Positions 51,192 to 62,800 of a stretch of DNA of 64,000 nucleotides are shown here, piece by piece. Origin of the DNA: Achatina immaculata (Eukaryota > Mollusca > Gastropoda > Stylommatophora > Achatinidae). The notes beneath the pieces are model-generated. The model ran no database searches, was not told the origin of the DNA, and was given only the letters and a program-made list of their open reading frames with translations. Made by a program: the position numbers and the translations under genes. Location of the stretch: NCBI GenBank assembly GCA_009760885.1, contig CM019693.1:186001-250000 (forward strand). Reading direction: 5' to 3'. Numbering within the stretch: position 1 is the stretch's first letter; every line of letters starts with the position of its first letter.

Positions 51192-52265
51192 TTGGTTTGT
51201 TTCAACATTGGTAGCCAGACAGTTAATGACACAAAAGATAGGTCAACAAATACAGACACTTTGACCAGAGACACCCATACCTCAATGACGGATACAGATC
51301 TGGTTAACAGAAATACAAATACAGTTGATGTAGGTACTAAAATGAAGGAAAAATATTTAATACAGACAAAAGATGCAGCCACAACCACTGTGACAACAGA
51401 AACATATGATGTTTGTTTAGGAACAGAAAGGTTAGTGTTTAATGATGTAACTACGCTGTGGCGGTGTGCACACTAAGATGAACAAACCAATACCAATATA
51501 ACAGTAGTAAGAGACAGTAGTACTAGTACACAGGGTAATGTGTTAGGCAGGACAGATTCAAGTACACAACCAATAAGAAGGATGGAAGCAGTCAAACAAT
51601 TAATGAAGAAGAGTAAAGGTCAAGATAGTAAAACTCATCAGGTACCACAAAGAATCAGTCAAGTTGATGAAAATTTTGTAAACCGAGAGCAGAAGCTCAG
51701 GCAGGTAGATAGACAGATAACTCACAGAAAATGAAATGTTTCATATAAAACTGATTACTCTGGTGGAATTTTGTCATCCTCAGATGATTATGACATAATA
51801 GGTTATAAATAACTGAGAACTTTTATTACAGATCTTTTAAAATATGCTAGTCATAAGAACTTAACATCCTCTGTGATCAAAAATGTGTGTTGGTGTTATC
51901 CAGCATTTGACACAGAACAGGGAAGAGAATATATAACAGATTTTTTAGATGATCTTGTGTCACATGACCCAAAATTACAAAACTGGTCGAGTATATGGCA
52001 AAACAAATATTAGCATAGAATGAGTCACAAGGTACAACATTGTAATTTAGTCAAGAAAAAGGAAATTACTATCCCAGATGATGAAGACATCGACAGAATG
52101 GTGAAAAGATTTGTGTATTCGGGTATGCCAGAAATGACCACTCAACAGATTTTGTCAAGAATTTAATCAGCAATAATAAATATACAAATGAGGAGAAAAC
52201 TCATCATAGCTACCATAGATCGGATGTTAAATGATTTGAGGTATTCAGAGCTATGGCCGATTTAA
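51192..52265 (+). pseudogene. Unassigned decayed reading frame (~358 codons, six in-frame stops, no frameshift)
   Basis: One frame can be read from 51,192 to 52,265 with stops at 51,474, 51,732, 51,810, 52,011 and 52,164 and the last at about 52,263. Sections: a Thr/Asn/Asp-rich part (STNTDTLTRDTHTSMTDTD), then YDVCLGTERLVFNDVTTLW, RRMEAVKQLMKKSKGQDSK and SQVDENFVNREQKLRQVDRQ. These are followed by LRTFITDLLKYASHKNLTSS, FDTEQGREYITDFLDDLVSH and TIPDDEDIDRMVKRFVYSGM. It is unlike the LINE proteins here. It could be a gag-like or viral-type structural protein, or a dead host gene. I do not recognise it. Confidence 0.4.
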
Positions 52266-52837
52266 AAAATGAGAAATGTACTGATCAAAGTAAATTTCAA
52301 AATGGAGCTATAACAGAGAAAAAGCGAAGGAGTAGAATGATCATTAAATTTTTTTTAATGATGGGAAGAATCAAGAGATGATGTAAACTTTCATTTTGTT
52401 TACCGTAAGGGTTTATTATCTTTTCATCTTATAAATGTTGATAGATTGTTGATGAACGCACAATTCAGAGGCTGCTATTATTGTTTTGGATCAATGGTTT
52501 CAGTTTAGATGTACATACATATATACATTTGGAGGATAATGTGACTTAAATTCTTTTTATATTTATGAGAGATGAGACTAATATGTTTCAATTGGATGTA
52601 ATATTTTTTTTTATTACTACTATTGTATTGCCCTAAAACTGTGAATGCCAGCGTTATACCAGGTATTAATTAGGTATTTTTTTCTCGATGATGATGATGA
52701 TGATGATGAATTACAAGTTTCCAGTTTTTGAGATATTGAGACAAACTTTGGAGTATAGTAGATACATTAGAGTGGAATATTTGGTTTTTTCCATATTGGT
52801 TAGTGTAACCGACAAGGTTGTACTGGGAGTAACAATA

Positions 52838-53120
52838 TGAGGGCATCCTCAGCACTAACAAAGATTGCCATAGAGGTATGGAGGCCCCAGAATTTTCATG
52901 AATAATTGAAGACTTGGGGGAGAGATAATCTCAGTCAGTGGAAGAAAATGCGTTGAGAGTATGATGATAGTATTATGTTTTTCAAGGAGGCGGTATGTTA
53001 CATTTTTCACACTGAGCATGTGTTACAGAAGGTGTGTGTTATATCCATTGTTACCACTGGAGATGAGAATCGGGAGGTTAGCCAATGTAAATTCTTCACA
53101 AGGTCAATGAAGTGATTTGT
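52838..53120 (+). pseudogene. Second unassigned decayed frame downstream
   Basis: From an ATG at 52,838: MRASSALTKIAIEVWRPQNF, stop, LKTWGRDNLSQWKKMR, stop, EYDDSIMFFKEAVCYIFHTE and HVLQKVCVISIVTTGDENRE. There are two in-frame stops over about 90 codons. It may belong to the same relic as 51,192-52,265. Between them 52,270-52,837 shows nothing certain, apart from (gat)n at 52,688-52,710. Confidence 0.25.
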
Positions 53121-54403
53121 TTTGAGGTTGGGCCTCAAGTGTTATGACATTATTCTTTATCATTTGAAAGAATGCATGTTTTTTTCTTTTTCTTGAGTGT
53201 GAAGACACGTTAATGCGGAATATGTATCATCTAAAGAAGAAGAATGAATTAATGTTTTATGGGCAAATTTTTTACGACAATGTAAACAATTGTGCTATAT
53301 GTTTTTTGTGATTATTATGATTACGACAGAATTTAATTAACATGTATTTAGACAAAATAGTCCATATTTATACAGTTAACATTCTGACTAAAAACAAGGG
53401 GAGGTGACTGAAAAGTGATTTTTTTGGTGGTGTTGTTCAGATGGAAACATATTTTGGTAGTCTATTACTTACAAGGAACTTTGCTAGTTTTTTTTAATAG
53501 TCATAATGTTAACAATATGACTGAAACATGGGGAGGTTTGTAGCATGGCCTTGTAAGTAATGATTATAGTTGTTATTATTATTATTAATGAACATAATTA
53601 TGAAAATACACTGTTAACAAAATAGTAAGATCGAATAGTGACAGAGAAAAGTGGATAGGAAAGGATAGAATTTCTATGACACTAGAACAAGACGCGGACA
53701 AAAGTAAACAGTGGAAACAGTGAATAGAAAAAGACGAGATTCAGTGACGCTGAGATATAGGGAATACAAAGGATATATGCCACAAAGCGGCGACTGGACG
53801 TTGACACGTGTAAACAAAATAGAAAAGACGAACAGAAAAAGCGAGGACACAATAAAACCTCAGACATGAAAGAGCAAGATCATAATTTAGGTAAATAACA
53901 ATTGTATAGATGAAACTGATGCAGACTGACACGCGTTGGGACGCCATTGCACACAGTTTTTAAATAAAGGAGTGACCAACTTGGCCAACTGACCAATTAA
54001 ATATTTAGATGCATGACCTATTGGACAACTGACTTATGAGAGATAAGTCATGGGGCAGTTTGAATGATGGACAATCAGAACGCTCATGGGAACCAGTGGA
54101 CATCTGAAGGGTAGAGCTAAAATACTTATTGGTTAATCCATCAAGCTGGACTTGAAGATAAAAAGGTGAGTGGAGAGACAGGAGGAACCAAGAAGAACCA
54201 AGAAGCATGGAAGTACAGGAGAGACAGGAGAGGATGAAGAGGTACGGAAGTCCTGGAGAGAGGAGAATGAGGAGGGGGCCCAAAGACGGAAGAACAGACA
54301 ATCAGAAAACCAAGTAGGACGAAGAAGTATGGGAATACAAGAGGAAGAAAGGTCTGACCAGAACAGCTGAGAAGCCATCAGATGAGAGATATGAACAAAA
54401 GTC
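53121..54403. other. No gene recognised
   Basis: AT-rich to 53,640. It then becomes purine-rich (aagaacca, gagacagga) toward the LINE at 55,040 and may include that LINE's 5' UTR. A direct repeat gttaaca…gactgaaa…ggggaggt occurs at 53,379 and 53,509. Confidence 0.45.
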
Positions 54404-54625
54404 CAGAGAAGAAGCAAGCAGACTTTGCTTGTTGGTACACTGAGATTGAGAGACGGCCGAGGAAGACCATTAAAAGAAATCAGAGAAGAACAGCAGAAAG
54501 AGAACACACACCAGAGAAGAGGCAAATAGACTTTGCTTGTTAGTACACTGTGGTTAAGAGATGACTGAGGAAGACCGTCAGAAGAAATCAGAAGACAGAC
54601 AATAGAAGAAAGAGGATGAGATGAT
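54404..54625. repeat. ~110-bp tandem duplication upstream of L-A
   Basis: agagaagaagcaagcagact…ttgttggtacactg…gaggaagacc is repeated as agagaagaggcaaatagact…ttgttagtacactg…gaggaagacc about 108 bp later. It lies 5' of the L-A endonuclease frame on the same strand. Confidence 0.7.
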
Positions 54626-55039
54626 ATAAAATCAGAAATAGTGTTAGACGGAAGATGGTTTTCAAGTGATTCAAGTTATTAAAAGGAATTGACACTTTTG
54701 AAACTATGAGTACAGTGATTTTAGATGATAAACTAGTAGACCTGTTGGTTATGATCACCATTCTATGATGGTAGGCAGATGATCTCAATATAGGGACAAT
54801 GGCTACGATCACTGACTAATACAGTCACTGCCCAGAAGGAAAGCAATAGTAAACTATCTTCTGAAAATATACCAAGAAACCCAAACAGCAATCCTGGAAA
54901 GTCAAATAGGAAAATGATCTGGTGGTGAGGCCCCTTGGCCAGATAGATCTAATTTTAACACTGGAGAAGAGTGTGAGACAGAGGTCAGTAATAGTAATTG
55001 TGATGACGGACAAAATCCTGACAGTTTTACTAAGGAAAA

Positions 55040-57905
55040 CCCCTGCATCAAACTAAAAAGAAAAATAAGAGTAGGAATATGGAATATAAGAAGTATGTAT
55101 GAGAGGAAGTATCAAATAATAAGTGATGAGATGAAAAGAACAGGGATACACATTTTGGGAATCCGTGAACATCAATGGAAAGGATCAGGACACTTCAAGA
55201 GCGAGAATGATAATATCTTTATATACTCTGGTGGAGAATTAGGAGGAAAGAATGGAGTGGCTTTTTACTTGGACAAATCAACATCAAAAGCATTACTAGG
55301 TTACAATCCAATAAGTGATAGAATCCAAACTATCAGACTTAAGGTCACTCCTAGAAATGAAACAATTATCCAGACATATGCACCTACATCAGCAGCAGAA
55401 GAAGAGGAAGTAGAAGACTTTTATAATACACTGCAAATGACAAGAGACCAGGTATGGAAAAATTGTATTAATAATGGGGGATTTTAATGCAAAGATTGGT
55501 ACAGAATGAGCAGAATATGAAGGACATGTTGTAGGGAAATTTAGCATAGGACATAGAAGAGGCAGCTGAAATCTAATGGGTTTTTGCATGGAAAATTAAC
55601 TAATGATTGCTAACACCCTTTTTAAACAACATCCAAGAAGACTTTACACATGGACATCACCTGATGGGAAAACCAAGAATCAAATAGATTACATTTTAGT
55701 GCAAAGAAGATGGATATCAAGTATAACATCAGCAAAAACTTTACCAGGTGCTGAGTGTGACACGGACCATGAGTTATTAATAGCAGGCATGAAGATAAAG
55801 ATAAAAAAGACAGTTATGGGATCAAGACCACTCCGCTTTGATCTTACAAAAATACCAGAACAATACGGTATAGAAGTGAAGAACCGTTTCGAAATCTGAT
55901 GGCTGTACAGGAGGAGATGACACCAGATGATTTGGCTACACAGGCCAGAGATATCTTAATAACAACGGCTAAAGACATGGTGTCCCAGTAAAGAAAACAC
56001 AAAAGAATGGATGGATTACAGCAGGCACACTAGAACTGATAAAACAACATAGAGAAATGAAGACATAATGGAAAGTGACAAACAACAACAAAGAGAATAT
56101 AAATCTTTAATAAAAGAAGTACGAAAAACATAAGAAAAGACAAAAAACAATATATACAAGATTGTTGTGAAAGAATAGAGGGACATTAAGAAGTGTGGAA
56201 GAGACAGTGAAATGTTTAAAGAAATGAAGACACTGATGAGAAATGTCACACCTAAGCTAAATGTAATTTGTGATGAGATGGGGAAGACCTTGACAGAGAC
56301 AGAAGAAATTCTAGAAAGATGGAAGGAATATTGCAGAGGAATGTATGAAACAAATGACTGCAAAAGCAGAAATTAACAGTGTGAATTATTACTGGAGGAG
56401 AAAGAACCCAAACCGACAGTAGAAGTTTTATGGGCAATAAAGAATCTGAAAAATGGTAAATCACCAGAATGTGATGAGATAACAGCTGAATTTATTAAAG
56501 CAGGAAGAAAGGAATGTGCAATAATCTATCATGCACTATGTAAAAAGATATGGCATTCAGGTATTTGGCCAAAGGAATGGAAAAGAACTATTCATATCAC
56601 TGCCAAAAAAGGGTAACCTGAAATTATGCACAAACTACAGAACTGTTGCCCTGATTAGTCATGCCAGTAAAATTCTGTTAAAAATCATAATGAGTAGACT
56701 TCGTAAGAAAATAGAAAAAGAAGTCAGTATGGTCCAAGCTGGTTTCAGGCAAGGAAGAGGATCAAGAGATTATATATTCAATATAAGATTAATAATAGAG
56801 AAATGCAGAGAGTCCAATGTGAATCTATATTTATCCATTATATACTACTCATAGGCATTTGATTGTGTACAACACCAGAAACTTTGGGAAATAATGGAAA
56901 AAAAGGGATTTCCAACACATTTGATACAATTAACATCACTGCTGTATCTAGACCAATAAACAGCAGTAAGAATAAATGGTGAAACAACAACTTGGTTTGA
57001 CATAAAACAATGGGTACGTCAGGGGTGCATACTGTCATCTTACCTATTTAATTTGTATACTGAAAATATAATGAAGAATATTAAAGAAGATGTAGACAAA
57101 GAATATTACGATGCCATAACAATTGGAGGTTATGAAAAACCAGAGATTAGATATATTGATGACACAGTATTACAGTCCACAACACAAAAAGGAATGGAAA
57201 AACTAATTATGTCAGTCCGTAAGAATAGTGAAAAGCAAAACCTCTATCTTAATGCGAAGAAAACTAAACTGATGACAACTGACAAAACAAAGAAGGCAGC
57301 TGATATATGTATCAATGAGGAAAAACTGAATATCTTGGATCACTGTTAACTAACAATGGAGATACAATGAGGGAAATTAAAAGGAGGACTTCTATTGCTC
57401 TTCAGAAAGTAAAACACAACTAAAGAATCTGTGGAGAGGAACAGACAGAACTACAAAAATAAGATTTTTAAGGGCATGCATCTTGCCCATCGCAACATAT
57501 GCCTGTGAGACCTGGACACTTAACAAAACAGCTGAGAAACACATAAATGCCTTTGAATGTAAATGCTACAGAACAGTACTTCAATACCGTGGACACAAAA
57601 AAGAACAAATATATCCATACTACAAGAACTTAATATTGAAGAAGGCTGGCTAGTAAAGAGGATTAAAGAGAGAAAACTTAAATATTTTGGACACATTAAA
57701 CGTCATGATAATCTAGAGAAAACCGTCTTGGAAGGATACATAATGGGAAAAAGAAAGAAGACCAAGGCGAAGATGGCTGCAAGACATCGTTGATGATCTG
57801 AAAATTTATGCATCAGTAGCAGGCCATCTTGCTCACAACCGAGAGGCCTACAGGAGTGCTATTTGGGACATAAAGTTCCTCAAGGGACATGCAAATGAAT
57901 GAATG
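55040..57905 (+). mobile_element. L-A LINE, longest copy (endonuclease, RT, C-terminus), heavily frameshifted
   Basis: Endonuclease: IRVGIWNIRSMYERKYQII, ILGIREHQWKGSGHF (55,095-55,487), then in the next frame IVLIMGDFNAKIGTE. Later, NTLFKQHPRRLYTWTSPDGK, IDYILVQRR, CDTDHELLIAGM (55,603-55,899). RT: IKNLKNGKSPECDEITAEFI, YRTVALISHASKILLKIIMS, VQAGFRQGRGSRDYIFNIRL, QGCILSSYLFNLYTENIMKN and catalytic RYIDDTVLQ (57,150). C-terminus: ACETWTLNKTAEKH and KRIKERKLKYFGHIKRHDNL (57,563-57,793). The tail is (atga)n at 57,890-57,905. At least six frame breaks are present. It defines the family whose 3' ends are scattered through the window. Confidence 0.9.
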
Positions 57906-58172
57906 AATTAGCGTTCATACTTTTCATCATTCCCCTTTGCACATGCAAGAAGACAGATGTCCTTTGATATTTTTGGGGATAATTGGCTTCCATGCCTTTC
58001 ATCATAGCCCTTAGCACATGTAAGAAAATGGTTGTCCTTTTATATTTTGTATGATAATTGGCTTTCATACTTTTCATCATTCCCCTTAACACATGTAAGA
58101 AAACAGATGTCTTTTACCATTTTAGAGGATAATTGGCTTCCATACCTGTCATCATTCCCCTTAACATATGCA
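57906..58172. repeat. ~70-bp tandem repeat, about four units
   Basis: Units read 'ggataattggcttccatacctttcatcattccccttaacacatgcaagaaaacagatgtcc…', starting near 57,910, 57,980, 58,048 and 58,120. The last is cut at 'gcaagaag', where an L-A 3' end begins. The array is enclosed by two L-A termini in the same orientation. Confidence 0.85.
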
Positions 58173-58432
58173 AGAAGAGGATTAAAGAGAGAAAACTTAA
58201 TATTTTGGACACATTAAACGTCATGATAATCTAGAGAAAACTTGGATGGGTGCATAATGGGAAAATGAAAGAGAGGAAGATCAAGGCGAAGATGGCTGCA
58301 AGACATCGTCGATGATCTGAAAATGGATGTATCAGCAGCAGGCCATCTTTTTCACAAACGAGAGGCCTACAGGAGTGCTGTTAGGGAGGCAAAGTTCTGC
58401 AAGGGGCATACAGATGAATGAATGAATGAACT
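58173..58432 (+). mobile_element. L-A LINE 3' end (second, tandem)
   Basis: It begins at aggattaaagagagaaaact (equals 57,659) and runs through the KLKYFGHIK-coding stretch (frameshifted) and the gatgtatcagcagcaggcca block to (gaat)n at 58,412-58,430. It duplicates 57,659-57,905 with a few percent of differences by eye. Confidence 0.8.
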
Positions 58433-58439
58433 AGTAGAC

Positions 58440-58690
58440 CACGTGTTGTAGATGTGATATAATACTGAGACAGGAAATGTCCTTGTATCAAGTGTAAAAT
58501 ATTGTGAATTTGAGAAATTGAGAAATGCTGCATGTAGAATATGATAGTTTAATATTGTGAACAAATGATTGTTTCAATTCAAGTGATGTAGTCGACAATA
58601 CATAATGATCTTATTAATCAGAATTAAATTATGGAGGAACATTTCATAGGACTTGCTCTGCTCTGATTTAGTGAAGCGTAATATTTGTGA
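58440..58690. other. No gene recognised
   Basis: AT-rich spacer between the L-A end and the L-E insertion. Confidence 0.5.
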
Positions 58691-58692
58691 AG

Positions 58693-60162
58693 GCGATAAA
58701 GAAGCTAAAATCAGACAGGGCACCACGTGAAGATGAAGTGACTGCTGAGATGTTGAAAGCAGAAGAAACAGAAACAACAAAACAACTTTGCCAGATATTA
58801 CAACAAATTTGGGATCTAGAAAAAGCCCCAGATGAGTGGAAAACTGGGCTTATAGTAAAACTACCAAAGAAGGGTGACCTCAGAGATTGCGGGAACTGGA
58901 GAGGCATTACCCTACTGCCACTCACCAGTAAAGTATTTTGCAGAATAATCATCAACAGAATTGTACCAACACTTGAGGAAAAACTTCGGAAAGAGCAGGC
59001 AGGATTTAGGAAAGGAAGATCATGCATAGACCACATATTTGTACTTAGACAAATATTAGAACAGGCAAATGAGTGGCATAGCACAACATATGCATTATTC
59101 ATAGATTCTGAGAAAGCCTTTGACAGTGTCAACAGAGATGCACTGTGGAAAATCCTAAGATGGCATGGCCTCCCCCATAAAATAGTTAATGTAATCAAAG
59201 CCCTATACGAGGGTTTTCAGTGCAAAGTTATCTGTGGAGAACATACCTCCAGCAGCTTTAGGTACAAACAGGAGTGAAACAGGGATGTGTACTATCACCA
59301 ACATTATTTATCTTGGCAGTAGACTGGTTAATGAAGGAGGCAACATCAGACAAACGCAGAGGATTACAATGGACCCTTGACACAGTGCTGGAGGACCTTG
59401 ACTTTGCGGACGACATTTGTCTATTATCAAGCAGTCACAAAGATATGCAAGATAAAATAAACAAGCTAACTCAGAATGCAAACAACATAGGACTAAAGAT
59501 CAACGTAGGAAAGACAAAGTTAATGAAGCAAAATGTGAACAACAGAAATGTACTCAAAGTAGATAGCAAGTTAGTGGAGGAGGTCAACGAATTTGTATAC
59601 CTTGGCAGTAGAGTAGTAGAAAATGGAGACAGCACAGAGGACATTAACAGCAGACTTACTAGAGCAAACCAGGCTTTTGCAATGCTGCAGAATATATGGA
59701 AATAAAAAAAAACTAAGCATAAATATGAAAATCAGGATATTTAAGAGTAATGTTCTAAGTGTACTACTCTATGGAAGTGAATTCTTTCCAGACTAAATGT
59801 TTACGAAGAATTAGAAAAATATTTTGGCCAAACACCATAAGAAGTAACATCTTATTGGCAGAAATGCAGATGAAGCCACTGACAACAATTATTGAGGAAA
59901 GACGCTGGCGATGGTTGGGACATGTGTTCCGAATGACTGACAACTCACTACCAAAAATAGCACTAAGATGGACACCACAGGGGAACAGAAGTAAGGGTAG
60001 ACCAAAAGAGACATGGAGAAGAACAACAGAAAGGATGTTGAGCAATAGAGGGCTCACCTGGGCAAGAGCAGAAAAAAGGCGAAGGACAGGCATTTGTGGA
60101 AAACCCTTACGGAAGCCCCATGTGCCCTGGGCACTTAAGGTTCAGAGAGAGAGAGAGAGAGA
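58693..60162 (+). mobile_element. L-E LINE, 5'-truncated, 13-bp TSD, RT nearly intact
   Basis: aatatttgtgaag at 58,680-58,692 and 60,163-60,175 is the target-site duplication, and (ga)n is the tail. RT frame 1 (58,693-59,277): VKLPKKGDLRDCGNWRGITL, RKEQAGFRKGRSCIDHIFVL, FIDSEKAFDSVNRDALWKIL. One frameshift at about 59,260 leads to frame 2 (59,274-59,705): KQGCVLSPTLFILAVDWLMK, LEDLDFADDICLLSS (catalytic FADD intact), VNEFVYLGSRVVENGDSTED. After a small deletion at about 59,780 the C-terminus (59,780-60,140) reads RRWRWLGHVFRMTDNSLPKI and KGRPKETWRRTTERML. It is the least decayed LINE of the window, but its N-terminal half and endonuclease are missing. Confidence 0.93.
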
Positions 60163-60299
60163 AATATTTGTGAAGCCTGTGATGTGTTAATCAAGGAGCA
60201 TTTTTAAGCTTCAATTCTATTGAATATGGAAATATTCAGAAATAGAAATATAAGATACACAAAGTATAATATTATAATATCCTGGTCATGGCACCATTA

Positions 60300-61850
60300 T
60301 ACAAAAACACACATGGACACAAACAAAGATGCACACAGACACACACAGATGTACACAGAATCACACAGTTACACGCAGACACACACAGGCAAATAAAAAA
60401 TCATACACAGACATACACTCAGATGCGTACAGATACACATGGAGAGACATAGAGACATACACATACACAGAGAGAGACACACAGGCACAGACAGAAACAC
60501 ATACAGTGACACAGCTAAAGACAGAGAGATACAAACAAATACAAACACACAGACAGAGTCACTCAGACAGCACAGAAAGAGACACGTAGACACACAGATA
60601 CAAGAATACAGGCACACAAACAGACCACAGATAAACAGAGGCATAGACATACAGACACAGAAACACATACACACTTACACAGACTCACAGACCAAAGACA
60701 CACAGAAACAGACACAGACACAGGCACAAGCAGACACAAACAGAGGCACTACCAGACACACACGAAACACACAGACAAACACACAGGACACACATAAACA
60801 CACACAGACACACATAGACACCCACACACAGACAAACACACAGACATATGCAGAAACAAACAGAAACATAGAGACACACACATACAAATACAGAGACAAA
60901 CAGACACACAAAGACACATGCAGAGACATAAACAGACTGACACAGAGACTCACAAAGATAGACACAGGCACAAAGACACATTGAGACACAGAGAAAGAAA
61001 CAAAAACACACAGAGGCACAATGAGACACACACATACACAAACAGAGACACAGACACGGACACACACAGTGATACAAAGGCACACCCAGACAAAATCAAA
61101 GACACACATACACAATCAACACAACACCTACGCAGACACACACAAGAAACATACAAACATACACAGAGACACACACAGAAACAAAACATGCACAGACACA
61201 CATAGAGACACGCACAGACACACAGAGACACACCGAGACAAAAACAGAGACACACATACACAATCATACACAAAACACGCACAGAGACACACCTACATGC
61301 ATAGAGACACACACTGAGACACACAGGCAAACATACAGACACCCACAGACACACAAAGAGATACACACACATACAAACATACACAAACAGAGACACACAT
61401 AGACAGAGACATAGGCACACAGAAACACAGAGGCACACAGAGAAACACACAGATACATACAAGAACACATCCAGAGACAAACACATACACACATAGAGAC
61501 ATAAGAAAACACTCTGACATACACAGAGACAAACACAGAGGCACAAACAGACACACACACATACATACACACAGAAACACATCAACACACCTGGACACAC
61601 AAACACACAGACAGACACACAGACATAGAAACGCACAAAGAAATATACAGACACACATGGAGATGCACAGAGAGTGACAGAGACACACACACAGAGACAC
61701 ACCTAAAGATAGAGATACAGACAGAGAAGCACAAACACATAGATGGTCACTCATACACCACAGAAAGAGACAAGCAGACACATACACAGGCATACAGACA
61801 CAGACATAGACACACAGACACAGAGATACAGGAATACAGGCTATAAAGTT
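60300..61850. repeat. Degenerate (CACAGA)n array, 1.5 kb
   Basis: acacagacacac, agagacacacat and related hexamers run without interruption and without a clean longer unit. The minus-strand frames (up to 250 residues of C/V/S/L) and the plus-strand T/H/R/Q frames exist only because the array lacks stop codons. Confidence 0.95.
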
Positions 61851-61919
61851 CGAGATTAATGGTTTCTGCTTTTCAATATGTCTTCAAGTATTATTCTTAG
61901 AGTAAAGATCTTTCTGATC

Positions 61920-62192
61920 ATGGGTTATCAGAAAAAGAAGATGGACATATGTAGGCCATGTGATGAGAAGAAACAATCTGAGAATACCAAAACAAGCTAT
62001 AAACTGGAGCATAACAGGCTGAAGAAAAAGAGGTCAACCATGTGAAACTCTAAAGAGGACATTGTTAACAGAAGCCAGTTTAATGGGTATACCATCCCTT
62101 GATGAAGTTGAAAGACTCGCCGAGAATAGGAGAACTTGGCAAAGAACTAAGTGAGCCCTATGTGACATTTAACAGCATGGGAAGGATGTAAG
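61920..62192 (+). mobile_element. L-B LINE 3' fragment
   Basis: The plus strand reads IRKRRWTYVGHVMRRNNLRI, PKQAINW, KSLDEVERLAENRRTWQR… with frame breaks. It ends with the L-B terminus gcatgggaaggatgtaagat. 5'-truncated. Confidence 0.82.
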
Positions 62193-62800
62193 ATTTCTAG
62201 TATTAACTTTTGTTTGGCCACTTTGTGGCTTTTTGGTAAAGGTAGTGTTTTATTGTAGTTCTTAAATAAATTGTAAATAACACAGAACTGCTGTCATCAT
62301 TCCCTCCACTCTGAGGGATGCAGTGAAGAAAAGTAACAAATTATCCTTCCAAAGTGAAAGTGACCTCAACCTTTCTTTTATTTCTTTATTTGTTCTTGAA
62401 CAGAAATGCCAGGTTTATGAAACAAAGTTCCCCAATGGTATCACCAAATCTGCCATATAATCACTAAAATTAGCATACAGTACCTGAAAGGAAGAGGAAG
62501 AGAAAGCAAGCAAAGACTGAGTGAAGTACATCAATTGCCAGGTTAGGACCACGGCTACATGCCTAGACAATGCTAGCGCCTCCCTGAGCAAGTAAAAACT
62601 ATTATGTCCTACAGCACTTTTTAAAATCCAAAAAGGAGTTAATAATTATATTTAAAACCACTATAAGACCAATGTTAGAAATGGAAATGGCACCAGACTC
62701 CTCTCAAGTAAAACTGTCAGTCAGCATGATCTTTTTTAAAATTTTTTATCACAGATACATTCTTTAAGCACAGAGAGTCCCAGATATATATCTGGTACAG
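62193..62800. other. No gene recognised
   Basis: AT-rich, with no motif or repeat that I can support. Confidence 0.45.

Noticed and set aside
54005..54525. Minus-strand hydrophobic frames (98 and 130 aa)
   Set aside because: Antisense of purine-rich sequence upstream of the L-A LINE, with no motifs; the duplicated block explains the open frame.
60950..61793. Long minus-strand frames (up to 250 aa) rich in Cys, Val, Ser, Leu
   Set aside because: They lie wholly in the (CACAGA)n array, overlap in all frames and have no domain; open only because the repeat lacks stops.
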